From Eledone cirrhosa (lineage: Eukaryota; Mollusca; Cephalopoda; Octopoda; Eledonidae): DNA of 64,000 nucleotides. The stretch covers positions 189,766,904 to 189,830,903 of the forward strand of contig OZ024743.1 of assembly GCA_964016885.1 (NCBI GenBank). The letters are read 5' to 3'. Made by a program: the position numbers and the translations under genes. The notes under the pieces were generated by a model. That model was not told the DNA's origin, searched no databases, and worked only from the letters and a program-made list of their open reading frames with translations. Numbering within the stretch: position 1 is the stretch's first letter; each line of letters starts with the position of its first letter. Positions 1 through 10,645 of the stretch are shown here, piece after piece.

Positions 1-235
1 ACCGGTATATCACGTGATAGAGTCTCCCTCCACCTTTTTGAGATTTTCTCGCTTGCTACGGACGTATGTAGTTAGGGCTCTTCCCCGAGGTGCTCCCTTG
101 ATAAGCTGGCTTACCTCACAACAATGTTACATATCTATGATATAACATTTTCGCATAGTGACCAGCGAAACTGTACAGTCGGGACGAAGAAAACATAGGT
201 ATATTGTGTCTATTATTCCTTATTTTATAATATTT
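1..235 (+). repeat. Partial PLE terminal repeat (pLTR-like), left end of copy A
   Basis: These bases align by eye with part of the 590-bp units further right: the same order of words (ACCG.TATATC.CGTGA, CTCC.CCTCC.CC, GA.TTTCTC, CTTGATAAG) recurs from 14893 and 15483. This links copy A to the tandem array beside copy B and shows that the array is made of PLE terminal repeats. Confidence 0.6.

Positions 236-237
<2 letters not shown>

Positions 238-284
<47 letters not shown>
238..284. repeat. (TA)n microsatellite
   Basis: Uninterrupted TA dinucleotide tract between the terminal repeat and the RT ORF of PLE copy A. Many elements in this window abut TA tracts. Confidence 0.9.
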
Positions 285-287
<3 letters not shown>

Positions 288-357
288 GGAGGTGAGTTTT
301 ATTGTAGTACAATAATTGGATACCTTTTGATGGTCTTTTACCTTTTTCTTCTACAAC

Positions 358-1629
358 ATGGATTATTACAACATAACCAATTCAACTAAAAACATTCCTA
401 TACCTGGTAAATCTGAATTCACCAAACTTCTAATTGAAAAAACTGACTCCTTTGTAAGAAAGCTTAGATGGATAGCTTATTTCTATGATCAGCGCCGAAA
501 AGGGAACTTTTATACCAAGGAACATAACTTCCTCGATCATCTATTTAACTCTAGAAGAAATCCTCCTTCCAACAAAAATCTAGTGCAATTCGAGGAAGAG
601 TTAACAAAAATTATAAAAAATCTTAAATTCAAGAGATACCCTTACAAAGGACAAGAGCACCTTGTAAATCTCAAGAACACAATTTCAAACCTAAATTTCT
701 CAAAAAATGTTTTAGTCCACTCTGACAAAACCAATAATTTATATGGCATTTCCAAGGATAACTATAACAACCTTATCCTAAAGGAACTTAGGAAAAAATA
801 TCGTAAAACCAACCATGATAATTTAGAATCCATAAACTTTGAAGCTTCTGAGATTATGTTAAAACTTGGCATCGGAAAAAAGACCGAACCATTCCTCCCA
901 AGAACTCCGAGGATAAATCTCAAGGATCACAAAAACAATTTTCGTACTGAACTGCCTGTTAGATTAATCGCCCCCTCTAAATCAGATCTGGGGGTTGTTA
1001 GCAAAGCCATCTTGGCTAGAATTATCCCACAGGTTCGTTCTAATTGCTCTTCTTTGAAGTTAAATTTATGGTTTGGTACTTCTGAAGTGATTGGCTGGTT
1101 CAACAAATTGAATAATAAAAACAAACTAAAATTTGTTCAATTTGATATTGCCAGCTACTATTCTTCTATTTCGCCTTCACTTCTCAACAATGCTCTATCT
1201 TTCGCATTTAAATATTCTGACATCACCACAGATGAACTTCACATCATTCTCACCGCACGTAAAACCATCCTAGAGTTCAACAATGAATATTGGACCAGAG
1301 CTGATACCTCTAACAACTTCGACATCACAATGGGAGCATCCGATTCATCCCAATTGACAGATTTAATTGGTATCTTTATTTTGAACTCTTTGAGTCGCAA
1401 AATTCCTCAACTTCGCGGTGGAATTTATCGTGACGATGGACTCTTTACTATCTTAAATTGCAACATAGTTAACCTTAATATTATTAAGAACAATATACGT
1501 AATCTCTTTAACCAACATAACTTAAAAATTGAATTTGATAACAGCATCAAACTAGCTAATTTCTTGGATGTATCTCTTAATCTTGACACTGGCCTATATT
1601 ACCCTTATCATAACAAAATGAGAACCTAA
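358..1629 (+). CDS. PLE copy A ORF, reverse transcriptase domain
   Basis: Reverse transcriptase of a Penelope-like element, 423 codons. Visible blocks: VHSDKTNNLYG near residue 120; INLKDHKNNF near 190, matching the KDHK-type fingers block of this RT group; LIAPSKSDLG; FVQFDIASYYSSIS near 260 (motif A, first catalytic Asp); FDITMGASDSSQLTDLIG near 325; and YRDDGL near 360 (motif C, both catalytic Asp kept); then NFLDVSLNLDTG. The frame ends at a TAA at 1627-1629, but the same frame resumes at 1633. Compared with copy C, a base is missing in the A-run near 1617 and one is extra in the C-run near 1660, so about 15 codons are read out of frame and contain the stop. All catalytic residues are intact. 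Confidence 0.8.
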   Translation: MDYYNITNSTKNIPIPGKSEFTKLLIEKTDSFVRKLRWIAYFYDQRRKGNFYTKEHNFLDHLFNSRRNPPSNKNLVQFEEELTKIIKNLKFKRYPYKGQEHLVNLKNTISNLNFSKNVLVHSDKTNNLYGISKDNYNNLILKELRKKYRKTNHDNLESINFEASEIMLKLGIGKKTEPFLPRTPRINLKDHKNNFRTELPVRLIAPSKSDLGVVSKAILARIIPQVRSNCSSLKLNLWFGTSEVIGWFNKLNNKNKLKFVQFDIASYYSSISPSLLNNALSFAFKYSDITTDELHIILTARKTILEFNNEYWTRADTSNNFDITMGASDSSQLTDLIGIFILNSLSRKIPQLRGGIYRDDGLFTILNCNIVNLNIIKNNIRNLFNQHNLKIEFDNSIKLANFLDVSLNLDTGLYYPYHNKMRT

Positions 1630-1632
1630 ATT

Positions 1633-2745
1633 ATGTTAATTTTAAATCTAACCACCCCCACTAATATTAAGAATGCTATAGTTAGTAATATTGGAAAAAG
1701 AATATGTAACCTATCTTCTAATAAAAACATCTCTGATGCTAACGCCAATTACTATAATAACGCGCTTTCTAAAGCCGGCTATCCTGATAAAATCAAATAT
1801 AGTAATGAAACAAATTCTAGAAGATCTTACAGTAGAATAATTAATCATGATCATTCTAATAACTTTAATAAAAGACCTAGATACAAAAACATAATCTGGT
1901 ATAATGCTCCTTTCTCCATCTCTATTAATAATAATATTCCTAAATTATTCTTTAGTGCCTTCAATAAATGCTTCCCCCCCTCACATATCTATAGTAAAAT
2001 ATTTAACAAACACACTATAAAATTTTCCTATTCGACCTCCTCCAACATTTCCAACATTATCTCTAAACACAACAATAAAATACTAAATACTAAATCTCTT
2101 CCATCCAACACTGAATATCATAATAATAGTAATAGTACTCTCGACGTCATTGTAAACTCTAGGCTAATTTCTGCAAACCCAAATACAACGTCAAACACAA
2201 CTTCGCTAAATCAAGAAACTATTATTCCTATCGTAAATAACTTCTCCAATCCAATTCCTTCTATAGATAACACTAGGTCACTCGTTAATAACTCTGCTAA
2301 TCTCTCTAATCGCAATTGCAATTGCCCTGTTAAAAATAAATGTCCTCTCAACAACCATTGTCTTGAAAAAAACTTAATCTACGAATGTAAAGTTATAACT
2401 GACACCAATTCCTTCACCTATTTTGGCTCCACTTCCACCTCCTTTAAAGCTCGTCTTTATAATCATCATTCGTCTTTTAAATACCAATTTAAAAGAACCA
2501 ACACGGCACTCTCAGAACTCATATGGTCCTTGAAAGACAAAAATATTAAATATAACATCTCTTGGAAAAAGGTTTCTTCTGCTTCTCCATACTTGAACAG
2601 TTCTCTATCCAAGACTTGCAATCTCTGTTTAAATGAAAAATTTACCATTATTTCTAATTTAGATTCTATAATAAAGAGACGCACTGACTTGTTTTCTATC
2701 TGCTTGCATAAATTCCACAGAACATTCCATAAAGTATACAGCTAA
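1633..2745 (+). CDS. PLE copy A C-terminal part with Cys-rich motif and GIY-YIG endonuclease
   Basis: This continues the RT ORF in the same frame after one stop. It starts with the RT-thumb continuation (RICNLSSNKNISDANANYYN), a conserved block FNKCFPPSHIYSKIFNKHTI, a low-complexity Asn/Ser linker, then a Cys motif CNCPVKNKCPLNNHC that may bind zinc. The GIY-YIG-type nuclease core follows: LIYECKV, YFGSTSTSFKARLYNHHSSF, and CNLCLNEKFTI with RTDLFSICLHK near the end. GIY-YIG is the endonuclease of EN-positive PLEs. The ATG at 1633 is only the first Met after the stop; the natural start is that of the upstream ORF. Length and domain order match copy C. Confidence 0.75.
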   Translation: MLILNLTTPTNIKNAIVSNIGKRICNLSSNKNISDANANYYNNALSKAGYPDKIKYSNETNSRRSYSRIINHDHSNNFNKRPRYKNIIWYNAPFSISINNNIPKLFFSAFNKCFPPSHIYSKIFNKHTIKFSYSTSSNISNIISKHNNKILNTKSLPSNTEYHNNSNSTLDVIVNSRLISANPNTTSNTTSLNQETIIPIVNNFSNPIPSIDNTRSLVNNSANLSNRNCNCPVKNKCPLNNHCLEKNLIYECKVITDTNSFTYFGSTSTSFKARLYNHHSSFKYQFKRTNTALSELIWSLKDKNIKYNISWKKVSSASPYLNSSLSKTCNLCLNEKFTIISNLDSIIKRRTDLFSICLHKFHRTFHKVYS

Positions 2746-3180
2746 TATCTAATTCTTTATCAATTTAAAATCCTTTTCTCAAAGGCACTTATTTATATAT
2801 ACCTATTTAAAATATACCCACCTTTCTACCTTATTTCAAAGTTATTTATTATACATTATATAATACTAGTTACTCATTCTATATCACTCCTATTTATCAC
2901 TTCCCTTTCTTCTTTTCCTTTTCTTTTCCTTTTTCTTTTAATTTCTAACCCCTAATCTGTACCTTTTCTCATTGTGCCTAACATGGAAACAATTATTACA
3001 CAGTACAATATATTCTTACTTTATATCACCTTCAAAAAAATCCTTCGTAAACATAAACATTTTTTTGACGTTAGATTATTCATCCTCAATTCATTATTTT
3101 TTCTCCCTTTCATCTAACTTATTCATCCTATCTTCTACTTCTTTCACAATATATCCTTACTTACATTACTATTGTTTTTT

Positions 3181-3358
3181 TTAATAATACATATCAACAT
3201 TTTCTTTCCATCGCACATATTATTAAACCCTTAAATATTATTCTTAATACATATTAACATTTTCTTTCCATCGCACATATTATTAAACCCTTAAATATTA
3301 TTCTTAATACATATTAACAATTTCTTTTCATCGCACATATTATTAAACCCTTCAATAT
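3181..3358. repeat. Tandem repeat, three units of 60 bp
   Basis: Three consecutive units of exactly 60 bases (the word CATCGCACATATTATTAAAC recurs at a 60-base spacing), differing at a few sites. It lies in the 3' non-coding part of PLE copy A. Confidence 0.85.
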
Positions 3359-3814
3359 ACAAACCTTAACTTAACATTATTTTTCTCTTCGTTAATTTTC
3401 AAATTCTTTTAATTTATATATTATCTTCCAACGGTTTTTCAACCTCTCTATGTAAAACAATATATTTTCCTCAATTATAAAAGCTATCCTTCTCTCTCTA
3501 TCACCCATCTCTCCTCCTATCTCATCCTTCCTCATTATACTCCTCCCCTCCACTTTTTACTCTCATCTCCTCCTCTTTTTAATCCTTTCCAACCTCCCCC
3601 TCCTCAAAAAATCTTTTTTCCCAATATCACACATCAATCTAAAACTACTTTTCATATGTTGATTTAAAACTGCACTATTCACAAGTGTTTTTTTAACCTT
3701 CATATAATGTCTTCCTATTTTATCTGTTGAAAACACAAATGTTATTGCATGATGAAATTTGTTTTTGAAATGCGCATAATAAAATACATGGAACTCTTTT
3801 AACCATCTTTTGAT

Positions 3815-3816
<2 letters not shown>

Positions 3817-3898
<82 letters not shown>

Positions 3899-3907
3899 TA
3901 CATATGA

Positions 3908-3988
<81 letters not shown>
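3817..3988. repeat. Long (TA)n tract with TATG/TACA interruptions
   Basis: Simple-sequence tract. ORFs spelled as Tyr-Ile repeats on both strands here are artefacts. Downstream, 3989-4184 shows no recognisable gene. Confidence 0.9.
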
Positions 3989-3992
<4 letters not shown>

Positions 3993-4184
3993 GAATGTTT
4001 AAGTATCGAGAGAGAGAAAAAAGGGAAGATAAGCGATGCAAATATTTAGTTGCCAATAGTTTGTGCAAATGTGCTCAATACTTGTGCCTACAGCACATGT
4101 ACTCAAGCGAAGAATGAACTCTGATGTGAATTTAACCTTAAATCCCCTGCTGGGTTGCGCACTGATCATTTTTTTTTGTTTTCT

Positions 4185-4230
4185 ATGCCCTTGAGAAGCC
4201 CGTCCTGGGCGAAAACGTACGTAGGTGCAT
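4185..4230 (+). ncRNA. Hammerhead-ribozyme-like fold, decayed core
   Basis: The segment folds as a type I hammerhead. Stem I: 4185-4190 pairs with 4224-4230 (AUGCCC with GGUGCAU, one bulged U). Core strand 4191-4197 reads UUGAGAA against consensus CUGANGA, two transitions away. Stem II: GCCC 4198-4201 with GGGC 4207-4210. GAAA at 4211-4214, one extra A, then the minimal stem III AC-GUAC-GU and an A at the cleavage position (4223). Minimal stem III of the AC-N4-GU type is typical of hammerheads in Penelope-like terminal repeats. It is probably a decayed copy. Confidence 0.5.
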
Positions 4231-4268
4231 TCTTATATAAACAGGTTTTAACGGTATTTATTCCTTTG

Positions 4269-4356
4269 TATTCATTTCTTTTATATATACATATATATAC
4301 GCATATATACATATATATATATACATATATATATTCACACATATATATATATATAT
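4269..4356. repeat. (TA)n/(TATACA)n tract
   Basis: Simple-sequence DNA directly beside the (ATC)n end of the next LINE. Confidence 0.8.
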
Positions 4357-6324
4357 ATCATCATCATCATCATCATCGTTTAACGTCCATATTCCACGCT
4401 TGCATGAGTTTGAACGGGAGTTTTCCCACTTGAGGCAAGAGTGGTTGTCTTGCTCGCATAGGACTGTCTGGCGGGTTTTCTACGGCTGGATGCCCTTCCT
4501 AACACCAACCACATTTACAGTGTGGAACTGGGAGGTTTTTACTGTGTTACCTACACGGCCACATTACAGCGTGGACTGTGTGTTTTTCGTCGTGACACCT
4601 ACACGACCTCATTTGTTTCGGGCTGGATGTTGTGGTACCAACATAACTTTACATTGAAAGGAGTGGTGTGGATGGGGTGGGGGTGTATTTTGTTAGAGGT
4701 GCCTACTGAATGTAGTAGGTTTCACTTTGTACTTAGGTAAGGCGGGTCTTCTCTATTACTGTGTAGCGCCAAAGATCTCGGTCCAGTGATATTGTCTTGG
4801 AGAGGTGTAAGTGTGTGAGGTCGGAATTTATCAAGTCGTCCCAGGTTTTTCTGGGCCTGCCTACTCCGTGGCTACCGTCTATTTTTATTGCCCTGCACTT
4901 TTTTTTATACAGCTGTCGTCTCTCATGCGCATCACGTGACCATACAAACGTAGCCTTCTCTCGAGTAAACAACATCTGATCCCTCTTAATTCTAATTTTT
5001 CCTTAGTTCGTTTATGCTTTGCCGTTCACGTATATTACTATTACACATCCAGCGGAGCATGCAAGCTTCGTTCCTCTCTAGTCTGCGTATATGCTCTGCA
5101 CACAATGCCCAGGTCTCACTGCCATGCAGCATTGCTGTTCGTATGCAGGCATCATACAGCCTGCCTTTCATTTTTAGGGAGAACCCTTTAGCGGCTAATA
5201 GTGGTATAAGCTCTCTGAACTTTTTCCATCCAGTTCTGACTGTAGTTACTGTACTTTCAGAGCACCCTCCCCCACTGCTGATTTTGTCACCCAGGTAACG
5301 GAAGTTGTCCACTATTTCTATAGAACCATCTATGCAATGGAATGAGCTAGTATTCTGTGGGCACTTGCTGCTACTTATTGCACTCGAGCACCGGCCACAT
5401 ATAAAATCTATGTTCTTAGTTAGATTACCTGTGATCCCACTACATCTTTTATGCACCCATACTTTGCATTTGGGACATAAAATGGAGTTTCTACCTACTC
5501 CTTTCCTACACACTGAGCATGGCCATTTCCCGGATGGGACCGGCGCCCTATTTTCCTTCCTACAAACTAGAACTTTAGTCTTAGACAGGTTAATTTTAAG
5601 GCCGTTTGATTCTAGACCATGCTTCCATGTTTGGAATTTCTTCTCTAGTTCGGCCATTGATTCAACTATGAGCGTTAAATCATCTGCGTATAGGAGTTCC
5701 CACGGGCAGCCGGTCTTGAACTCCACTGTTATAGCCTGAATGGCGATAATAAATAGTAGGGGGTTAAGAAGGAGCTCTGATGAACACCAACTTTTACGCT
5801 AAACTCTTCACTATATTCGTTGTTTATTCTAACCTTGCTGGCTGTTTCTTTACACATGGCTTGTATAGTTCTCACAAGCTATTCATCAACACCTAGTTTT
5901 CTAAGAGCCCACCAGATAATGGAACGGGGGTGACTGTCAAAGGCTTTCTCCAAGTCAACAAAAGCTAAGTATAGGGATTTACTTTTAGCTAGGTACTGCT
6001 CCTGTAGTTGTCGTACAATGAAAAGAGCGTCTGTGTTACTTTTGCCTGACACAAACCCGAACTGCATTTCATCTAGATCAATTCTCTCTCTGATGAGTTG
6101 CGCTATTACTTTTTCTGTGACCTTCATGATCTGGTCGATTAATTTAATGCCTCTATAGTTACTCCTATCTAGGGCATCACCTTTATCCTTGTATCAGTTA
6201 ATGATGATGCTGCTACGCCAGTCCTTCGGAACAAACCCATTCTGTATGACTTGGTTTACTATCCGAGTGACCATGGTGTGTCCCACCGTTCCAGAAGCTT
6301 TCAGCATTTCAGCAACCATTTCCA
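4357..6324 (-). mobile_element. RTE-type LINE, 5'-truncated (copy R1)
   Basis: Minus-strand LINE. The 3' end is the (ATC)n tract at 4357-4377, followed inward by a 3' UTR with the tract ending GGATGCCCTTCCTAACACC (reading plus) that recurs in every RTE copy here. Coding remnants of the RT and C-terminal region occupy 4733-6324. The endonuclease half is missing, as in 5'-truncated target-primed insertions. The truncation point touches (TA)n at 6325. Confidence 0.85.
4733..6320 (-). pseudogene. RTE LINE reverse transcriptase, broken
   Basis: Three frames on the minus strand hold consecutive parts of one RT. 5879-6127 carries MQFGFVSGKSNTDALFIV and the motif A region LYLAFVDLEKAFD. 4992-5726 starts in LLYADDLTLI (motif C, YADD) and continues through a PHD-like C4HC3 finger (CSVC, CPKC, HKRC, CGRC) to [10 protein letters not shown]. 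4733-4975 carries the C-terminal GVGRPRKTWDDLI and DRDLWRYTVIEKTRLT. The breaks between the pieces are frameshifts or stops near 4985 and between 5726 and 5879. Not functional. Confidence 0.8.
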
Positions 6325-6756
6325 TATATATACATATATATTTATAATCAAATATATATATAATCATCATCATCCTGGTTTAACGTCCACTTTCCACGCT
6401 AGCATGGGGTAAACGGGAGTTGTCCCACTTGAAGCAAGGTTGGTCGGGTGACCGTGTCTCGCTCATATAGGACTATCTGGCAGGTTTTCTACGGCTGGAT
6501 GCCGTTCCTAACACCAACCACATTTACAGTGTGGAACTGGGAACATTTTACCGTGTTACCTACACGGCCACATTGCAGCGTGGACTGTGTGTTTTTTTCT
6601 CGTGACACCTACACGATCTCGATCTCGATCTCATTTATCTCATTTATTTGGACTGGATGTTGTGGTACCAACTTTATAGAGAGAGGGTGGTGTTGGTGGG
6701 AGCGGGACAATAGGGTAGAGGTAGTGGATTGGGATGTATATTTGGTTAAGAGGTGC

Positions 6757-8718
6757 CTACTGACTGTAGGTTTCACTTTGTACATAGGCAAGGCGGGTCT
6801 TCTGTATTACTGCGTAGCGCCAAAGATCTCGGTCCAGTGACATTGTCTTAGAGAGGTGCAAGTGTGTAAGGTCGGAATTTATCAGATCGTCCCAGGTTTT
6901 ACTGGGTCTACCTACTCCGTAACTACCATCAATTTTGATCGCCCTGCACTTTTTTTTATACAGCTGTCGGCTTTCATGCGCATCACGTGGCCATACCAAC
7001 GTAGTCTTCTCTCGAGTAAACAGCATCTGGTCCCTCTTATTCCTAATTTCTCACTTATTTCATTTATGGTTTGACGTTCACGTATATTACTATTACACAT
7101 CCAACGGAGCACGCATGCTTTCGTTCCTTTCCAGTCTACGCAGGTCCTCTGCACATAATGCCCATGTCTCACTGCCATGTAGCATTGCTATTCGTATACA
7201 AGCATCATACAATCTGCCTTTCATTTTTAGAGAGAAAACTTTTGTGGCCAACAGCGGTATAAGCTCTCTGAACTTTTTCAATCCCTTTCTGACTCTGGCT
7301 ACTGTACTTTCAGAACACCCTTCACCACTGCTGATTTCGTCACCCATGTAACGGAAAGTGTCTACTATTTCTATAATACCATCTGGGCAATGTAATGAGC
7401 TAGTATTCTCTGGGCACTTGCTGCTACTTATTGCACCAGAGCACCGGCCACATATAAAATCTATATTCTTAGTTAGCTTACCTGTGATCCCACTACATCT
7501 TTTATGTACCCATACTTTGCATTTGGGACATCAAATTGAATTTCTGCTTACTCCTTTCCTACACACTGAGCAAGGCCATTTCCCTGAGGGTACCTGTGCC
7601 TTATTTTCCTTTCTACAAACTAGGAATTTAGACAAGTTAACTTTAAGGCGTTTTTATTCTAGGCCATGCTTCCATGTTTGGAATTTCTTTTCTAGTTCAG
7701 CCATTGTTTCAGCTATGAGCGTTAGATCATCTGCGTATAGGAGTTCCCATGGGCAGCCGGTCTTGAACTCCTCTGTTATAGCCTGAAGGGCAATAATAAA
7801 TAGGAGGGGGCTAAGTACAGAGCCTTAGTGAACACCAACTTTTACACTAAATTCTTCACAATATTCATTGTTAATTCTAACCTTACTGATTGTTTCATTA
7901 TACATAGCTTGTATAGCTCTCACAAGCCATTCATCTACACCTAGTTTCCTAAGAGCCCACCAGATAATGGAGCGGGGGACTCTGTCAAAGGCTTTTTCCA
8001 GGTCTACAAAAGCTAAGTAGAGGGGTTTATTTTTAGCTAGGTACTTCTCTTGTAATTGCATTTCATCTAGATCTTGTAATTGCATTTCATCTAGATCAAT
8101 TCGCTCTCTGATTAGTTGCGCTATAACTCTTTCTGTGACCTTCATGACCTGGTCAACTAACTTAATGCCTCTATAGTTTCCTCTATCTAGAGCATCTCCT
8201 TTACCCTTGTAGCAGTTAATGTTGTTGCTGCTACGCCAGTCTTTTGGTATGACCCCATTCTGTATTACTTTGTTAACTATACGGGTGACCATAGTGTGTC
8301 CCACCATTCCAGATGCCTTCAACATCTCAGCAACTATCTCCGAAGGCCCAGCTGCTTTGCCTGTCTTCATATCTTTGATTGCCTTACTTTTTATACTACT
8401 TTTAATTTGCACCGCTGGTCCTTCTATTGGATCGATTTGGGGCAGACTATCTTTTTCCCACTTATTCTCCTCATTTAATAGTCTCTCGTAGTGACACTTC
8501 CAGGCTATCTTCTTATCAGCATCAGTGAGGGCAAGTACACCGTTATCATTACGGACACACTTCTCCCCAACAATATCACGGTTTTCCTTGACACATTGTC
8601 TAGCAATCCTGAACACCTCGCGTATTTGGTCCTCGCGTTGTAGAACATGGTTGAACTTTCTATCCTCTGCTTCCCTTTTTGCAAGGTACACTTGTCTCCT
8701 AGCTTTTCTCCTGGCCAC
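6757..8718 (-). pseudogene. RTE LINE reverse transcriptase and linker, broken (copy R2)
   Basis: 7825-8718 encodes the linker and start of the RT (IARQCVKENRDIVGEKCV, KDMKTGKAAGPSEIVAEML, FVDLEKAFDRVPRSI). The GFVSGKSTTDALFIV block present in the other copies is missing and replaced by a 24-bp tandem duplication at 8049-8096. The motif C region is seen in the complement around 7700-7745 but is outside an open frame. 7093-7347 and 6757-7026 carry the C-terminal parts. Several frameshifts; dead. Confidence 0.75.
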
Positions 8719-8943
8719 TTGATACTGCTCTCTACTTCCCCCATCCTGCCATACTTTCCAAGCCTACTTTTTGGCCTTGATTGTCTCTTCTACCTTTCTG
8801 TTTCACCACCAAGTTACTCTCCTCCTGCCAATAGGTCTGCTCCAGCTACAGATTTCATCCGTTGCTTTCAGCATGTTCACTTTCAAGAATTGCCACTGTT
8901 CCTCTATATCGCACGTCTCTAATTGCTCTTCCTTATTGTCAAA

Positions 8944-9356
8944 TGTATAACAAGGTACTGGTATGTATGACTATAACAAAACACTAGGTTGTGTATATAA
9001 CGTTTAATTAACAAGTTGAGGTTATGTAGAACAGTATAGTTGACATGTCAATGAGTAATAGATGAAAGAATGAAGTAAAGTTATTTGTTACCGTTTTGAA
9101 GTTAGCTCGCAAGAGGCCATGTTAGGCTTGCCAGACGAACGCGCCTGGCCGAAGGGCCAGGCAGGTTAGAAGGCCAGGAGCCGAAAGGCAAATGAGAGAT
9201 AGAGAGCTGAAAGTTATTCCCTTTATAGGTCCTGGGACGGAAGTGACAAAAAGGGCTCTGCCACCCCAACGGGAAGCAACTCCAGCTACTTTCTGTTTAG
9301 AGAGCGTTACTCTATTGGTGATGTGATCGTCACAACAATAGAGGCAACTCTTGCTA
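8944..9356 (-). mobile_element. Solo LTR related to the LTR element at 52149-54324
   Basis: 413 bases interrupt the R2 LINE. They share, in order, many words with the LTRs at 52149 and 53912: TATTTAATTAAC-like TTTAATTAAC, ACTTGACATGTCAA-type GTTGACATGTCAATGA, TTACCGTTTTGA, a CCTGGCC hairpin, GGCAAA.GAGAG, ATAGG.CTG..ACGGAAGT. The length equals theirs (413 bp). The flanks show a 4-bp duplication CAAA (8940-8943 and 9357-9360), and the joined flank matches the uninterrupted LINE at 12031-12052 in length. Strand is taken from the complete copy, whose PBS and PPT candidates lie on minus. Probably left by LTR-LTR recombination. Confidence 0.7.
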
Positions 9357-9488
9357 CAAAGGCATCAAGTAATAAGCTTTTAAATTTGTCACTGGCTACG
9401 GGGTCCTTCAACTTCCATATTCTTCTCCTCAAGGTAGGCCGCCTCTGTCGTCGAGTATGTCTATTTCTGACTGTGAGGTCACTAACTA

Positions 9489-10151
9489 CTAGGCTATGTT
9501 GGGAGGTGCAGTCTTCACGGGGAGGGATTTAGTGTTTACAACAGACACTTTGTCCCGTCTTCTAGTAAGGATATAATCTATCTGGCTGGCGTGTTCCTCT
9601 GATATATAGGTGATCAAGTGGTTTTCACGTTTTTTGAAGTTTGTGTTACAGATAGTCAGGTTATTGGCGTCACAGAATTCCAGGATTCTGAAGCCTTCTT
9701 CATTTCTATTTCCAACCCCATAGACTCCATGGATTCCATCATAGCCATCACTATGTTGTCCAACGTGGCCGTTTAGATCGCCAGCAATAATTAGGTAGTC
9801 CCTGTCGGTTATTTGGGAGGTAGTGTGCATTAGCGTCTCATAGAACCTGTCCTTTATAACGGCAAGTAGACCAGATTGGGGTGCATAAGCGGATATTATT
9901 GTCACAGTAGTTTTATTTAGAACTAGCCTTATTTTAATTATTCTGTCATTCACTCTATTTACGTCAATTACCTTATCTACCCATTTTTCAGCTAACATAA
10001 TTCCTACTCCACCCAGTCCGTTGTCGTTTCCCACCCAGAAAAGTTTATAGCATCGTTTTTTACCCACGATGAATCTGGCAGATCCCCCCCCCCCACACCA
10101 CTTTCCACCTAGTCTCTTGAATACAACAAACATCAACTTCTTTACGTTCAA
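9489..10151 (-). pseudogene. RTE LINE APE-type endonuclease fragment (copy R2)
   Basis: 220 codons of apurinic-endonuclease-like domain: LFWVGNDNGLGGVGIML, NKTTVTIISAYAPQSG, LIIAGDLNGHVGQHSDGYDG, LTICNTNFKKRENHLITY and QIDYILTRRRDKV. The GDLN and DYIL blocks belong to the metal-dependent APE fold that nicks target DNA in RTE elements. The N-terminal start is displaced by a poly-G/C run near 10083-10094 that breaks the frame, and the frame ends after SLPVKT where homologues continue into the SQH block. The solo LTR separates it from the RT part. Confidence 0.75.
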
Positions 10152-10235
10152 GCATCTCTACAACCTCATTTCAGCGACCTTTCAATGTGCCTACGTTCAT
10201 GGTACCAACTCTGAAGTTGGGAGGGTGGGATGGAT

Positions 10236-10576
10236 GGGATGGAGGGGCAGGGGGTGGGGGTGTAGGAGACGGAATTTTGTTGGTCATCCGTGTCTGAAAT
10301 AAAGAGAGGCCTTGCAGCGGGAGGTGACATTGTCATTGAGTGCTTAGACTTTTCAAATTTCCACAGTCAACCCATCAAACCGGTCTAAACTTAAGGAGTA
10401 GTAACCGAGGTGGTAGCTTTGCTATACTGATTTGTTAGAGAACTTACTAAAGCCGCTGAGTTCTGATTGGACCATATAGCAATGGTGGTAAGTGGGGGGG
10501 GGGGGGGGGTAACTTTAGGAGAAGGTTAGTTTTTAGGAAGGGTCCAACAGCCAACAGATTGAGACATATTAAAAAA
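10236..10576. other. No gene seen; G-rich spacer
   Basis: Contains the G-rich 5' edge of the RTE copy and a run of more than 15 G near 10493-10510. No coding or RNA feature recognised. Confidence 0.5.
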
Positions 10577-10593
10577 ACATGTAAATATCTATA

Positions 10594-10642
<49 letters not shown>

Positions 10643-10645
<3 letters not shown>

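Larger units (their letters stand above)
1..3800 (+). mobile_element. Penelope-like retroelement copy A, cut by window start
   Basis: A retroelement with an RT ORF followed by a GIY-YIG endonuclease ORF on the plus strand. The first 235 bases resemble part of the 590-bp terminal-repeat unit at 14422-15737 (compare the start of the window with 14893 onward), so the left terminal repeat is entered part way. The 3' flank (2746-3800) is AT-rich with a three-unit 60-bp tandem array. The right end is set only roughly, where a (TA)n tract starts. Seen: both ORFs and the terminal-repeat similarity. Inferred: assignment to Penelope-like elements, from RT plus C-terminal GIY-YIG and the pLTR-like repeats. 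Confidence 0.75.
6363..10235 (-). mobile_element. RTE-type LINE, near full length but broken, split by a solo LTR (copy R2)
   Basis: Minus-strand LINE with an (ATC)n 3' end at 6363 and remnants of every region up to the endonuclease start near 10200. A 413-bp LTR-like insertion (8944-9356) interrupts it; removing it restores the reading seen in copy R3. R1 and R2 lie head to tail in the same orientation, only about 40 bp of AT-rich DNA apart. Confidence 0.85.

Noticed and set aside
3181..3358. Possible CRISPR-like array
   Set aside because: The 60-bp units repeat throughout with no unique spacers; a plain tandem repeat in a eukaryotic element.
3563..4068. Open frames on both strands spelled as Tyr-Ile repeats
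   Set aside because: They are (TA)n microsatellite translated in each frame; no other content.
5014..5739. Plus-strand ORFs opposite the LINE RT regions (also 7358-7786, 30627-31406, 44686-47402)
   Set aside because: Shadows of the minus-strand LINE coding sequence; they recur only because the LINE recurs.
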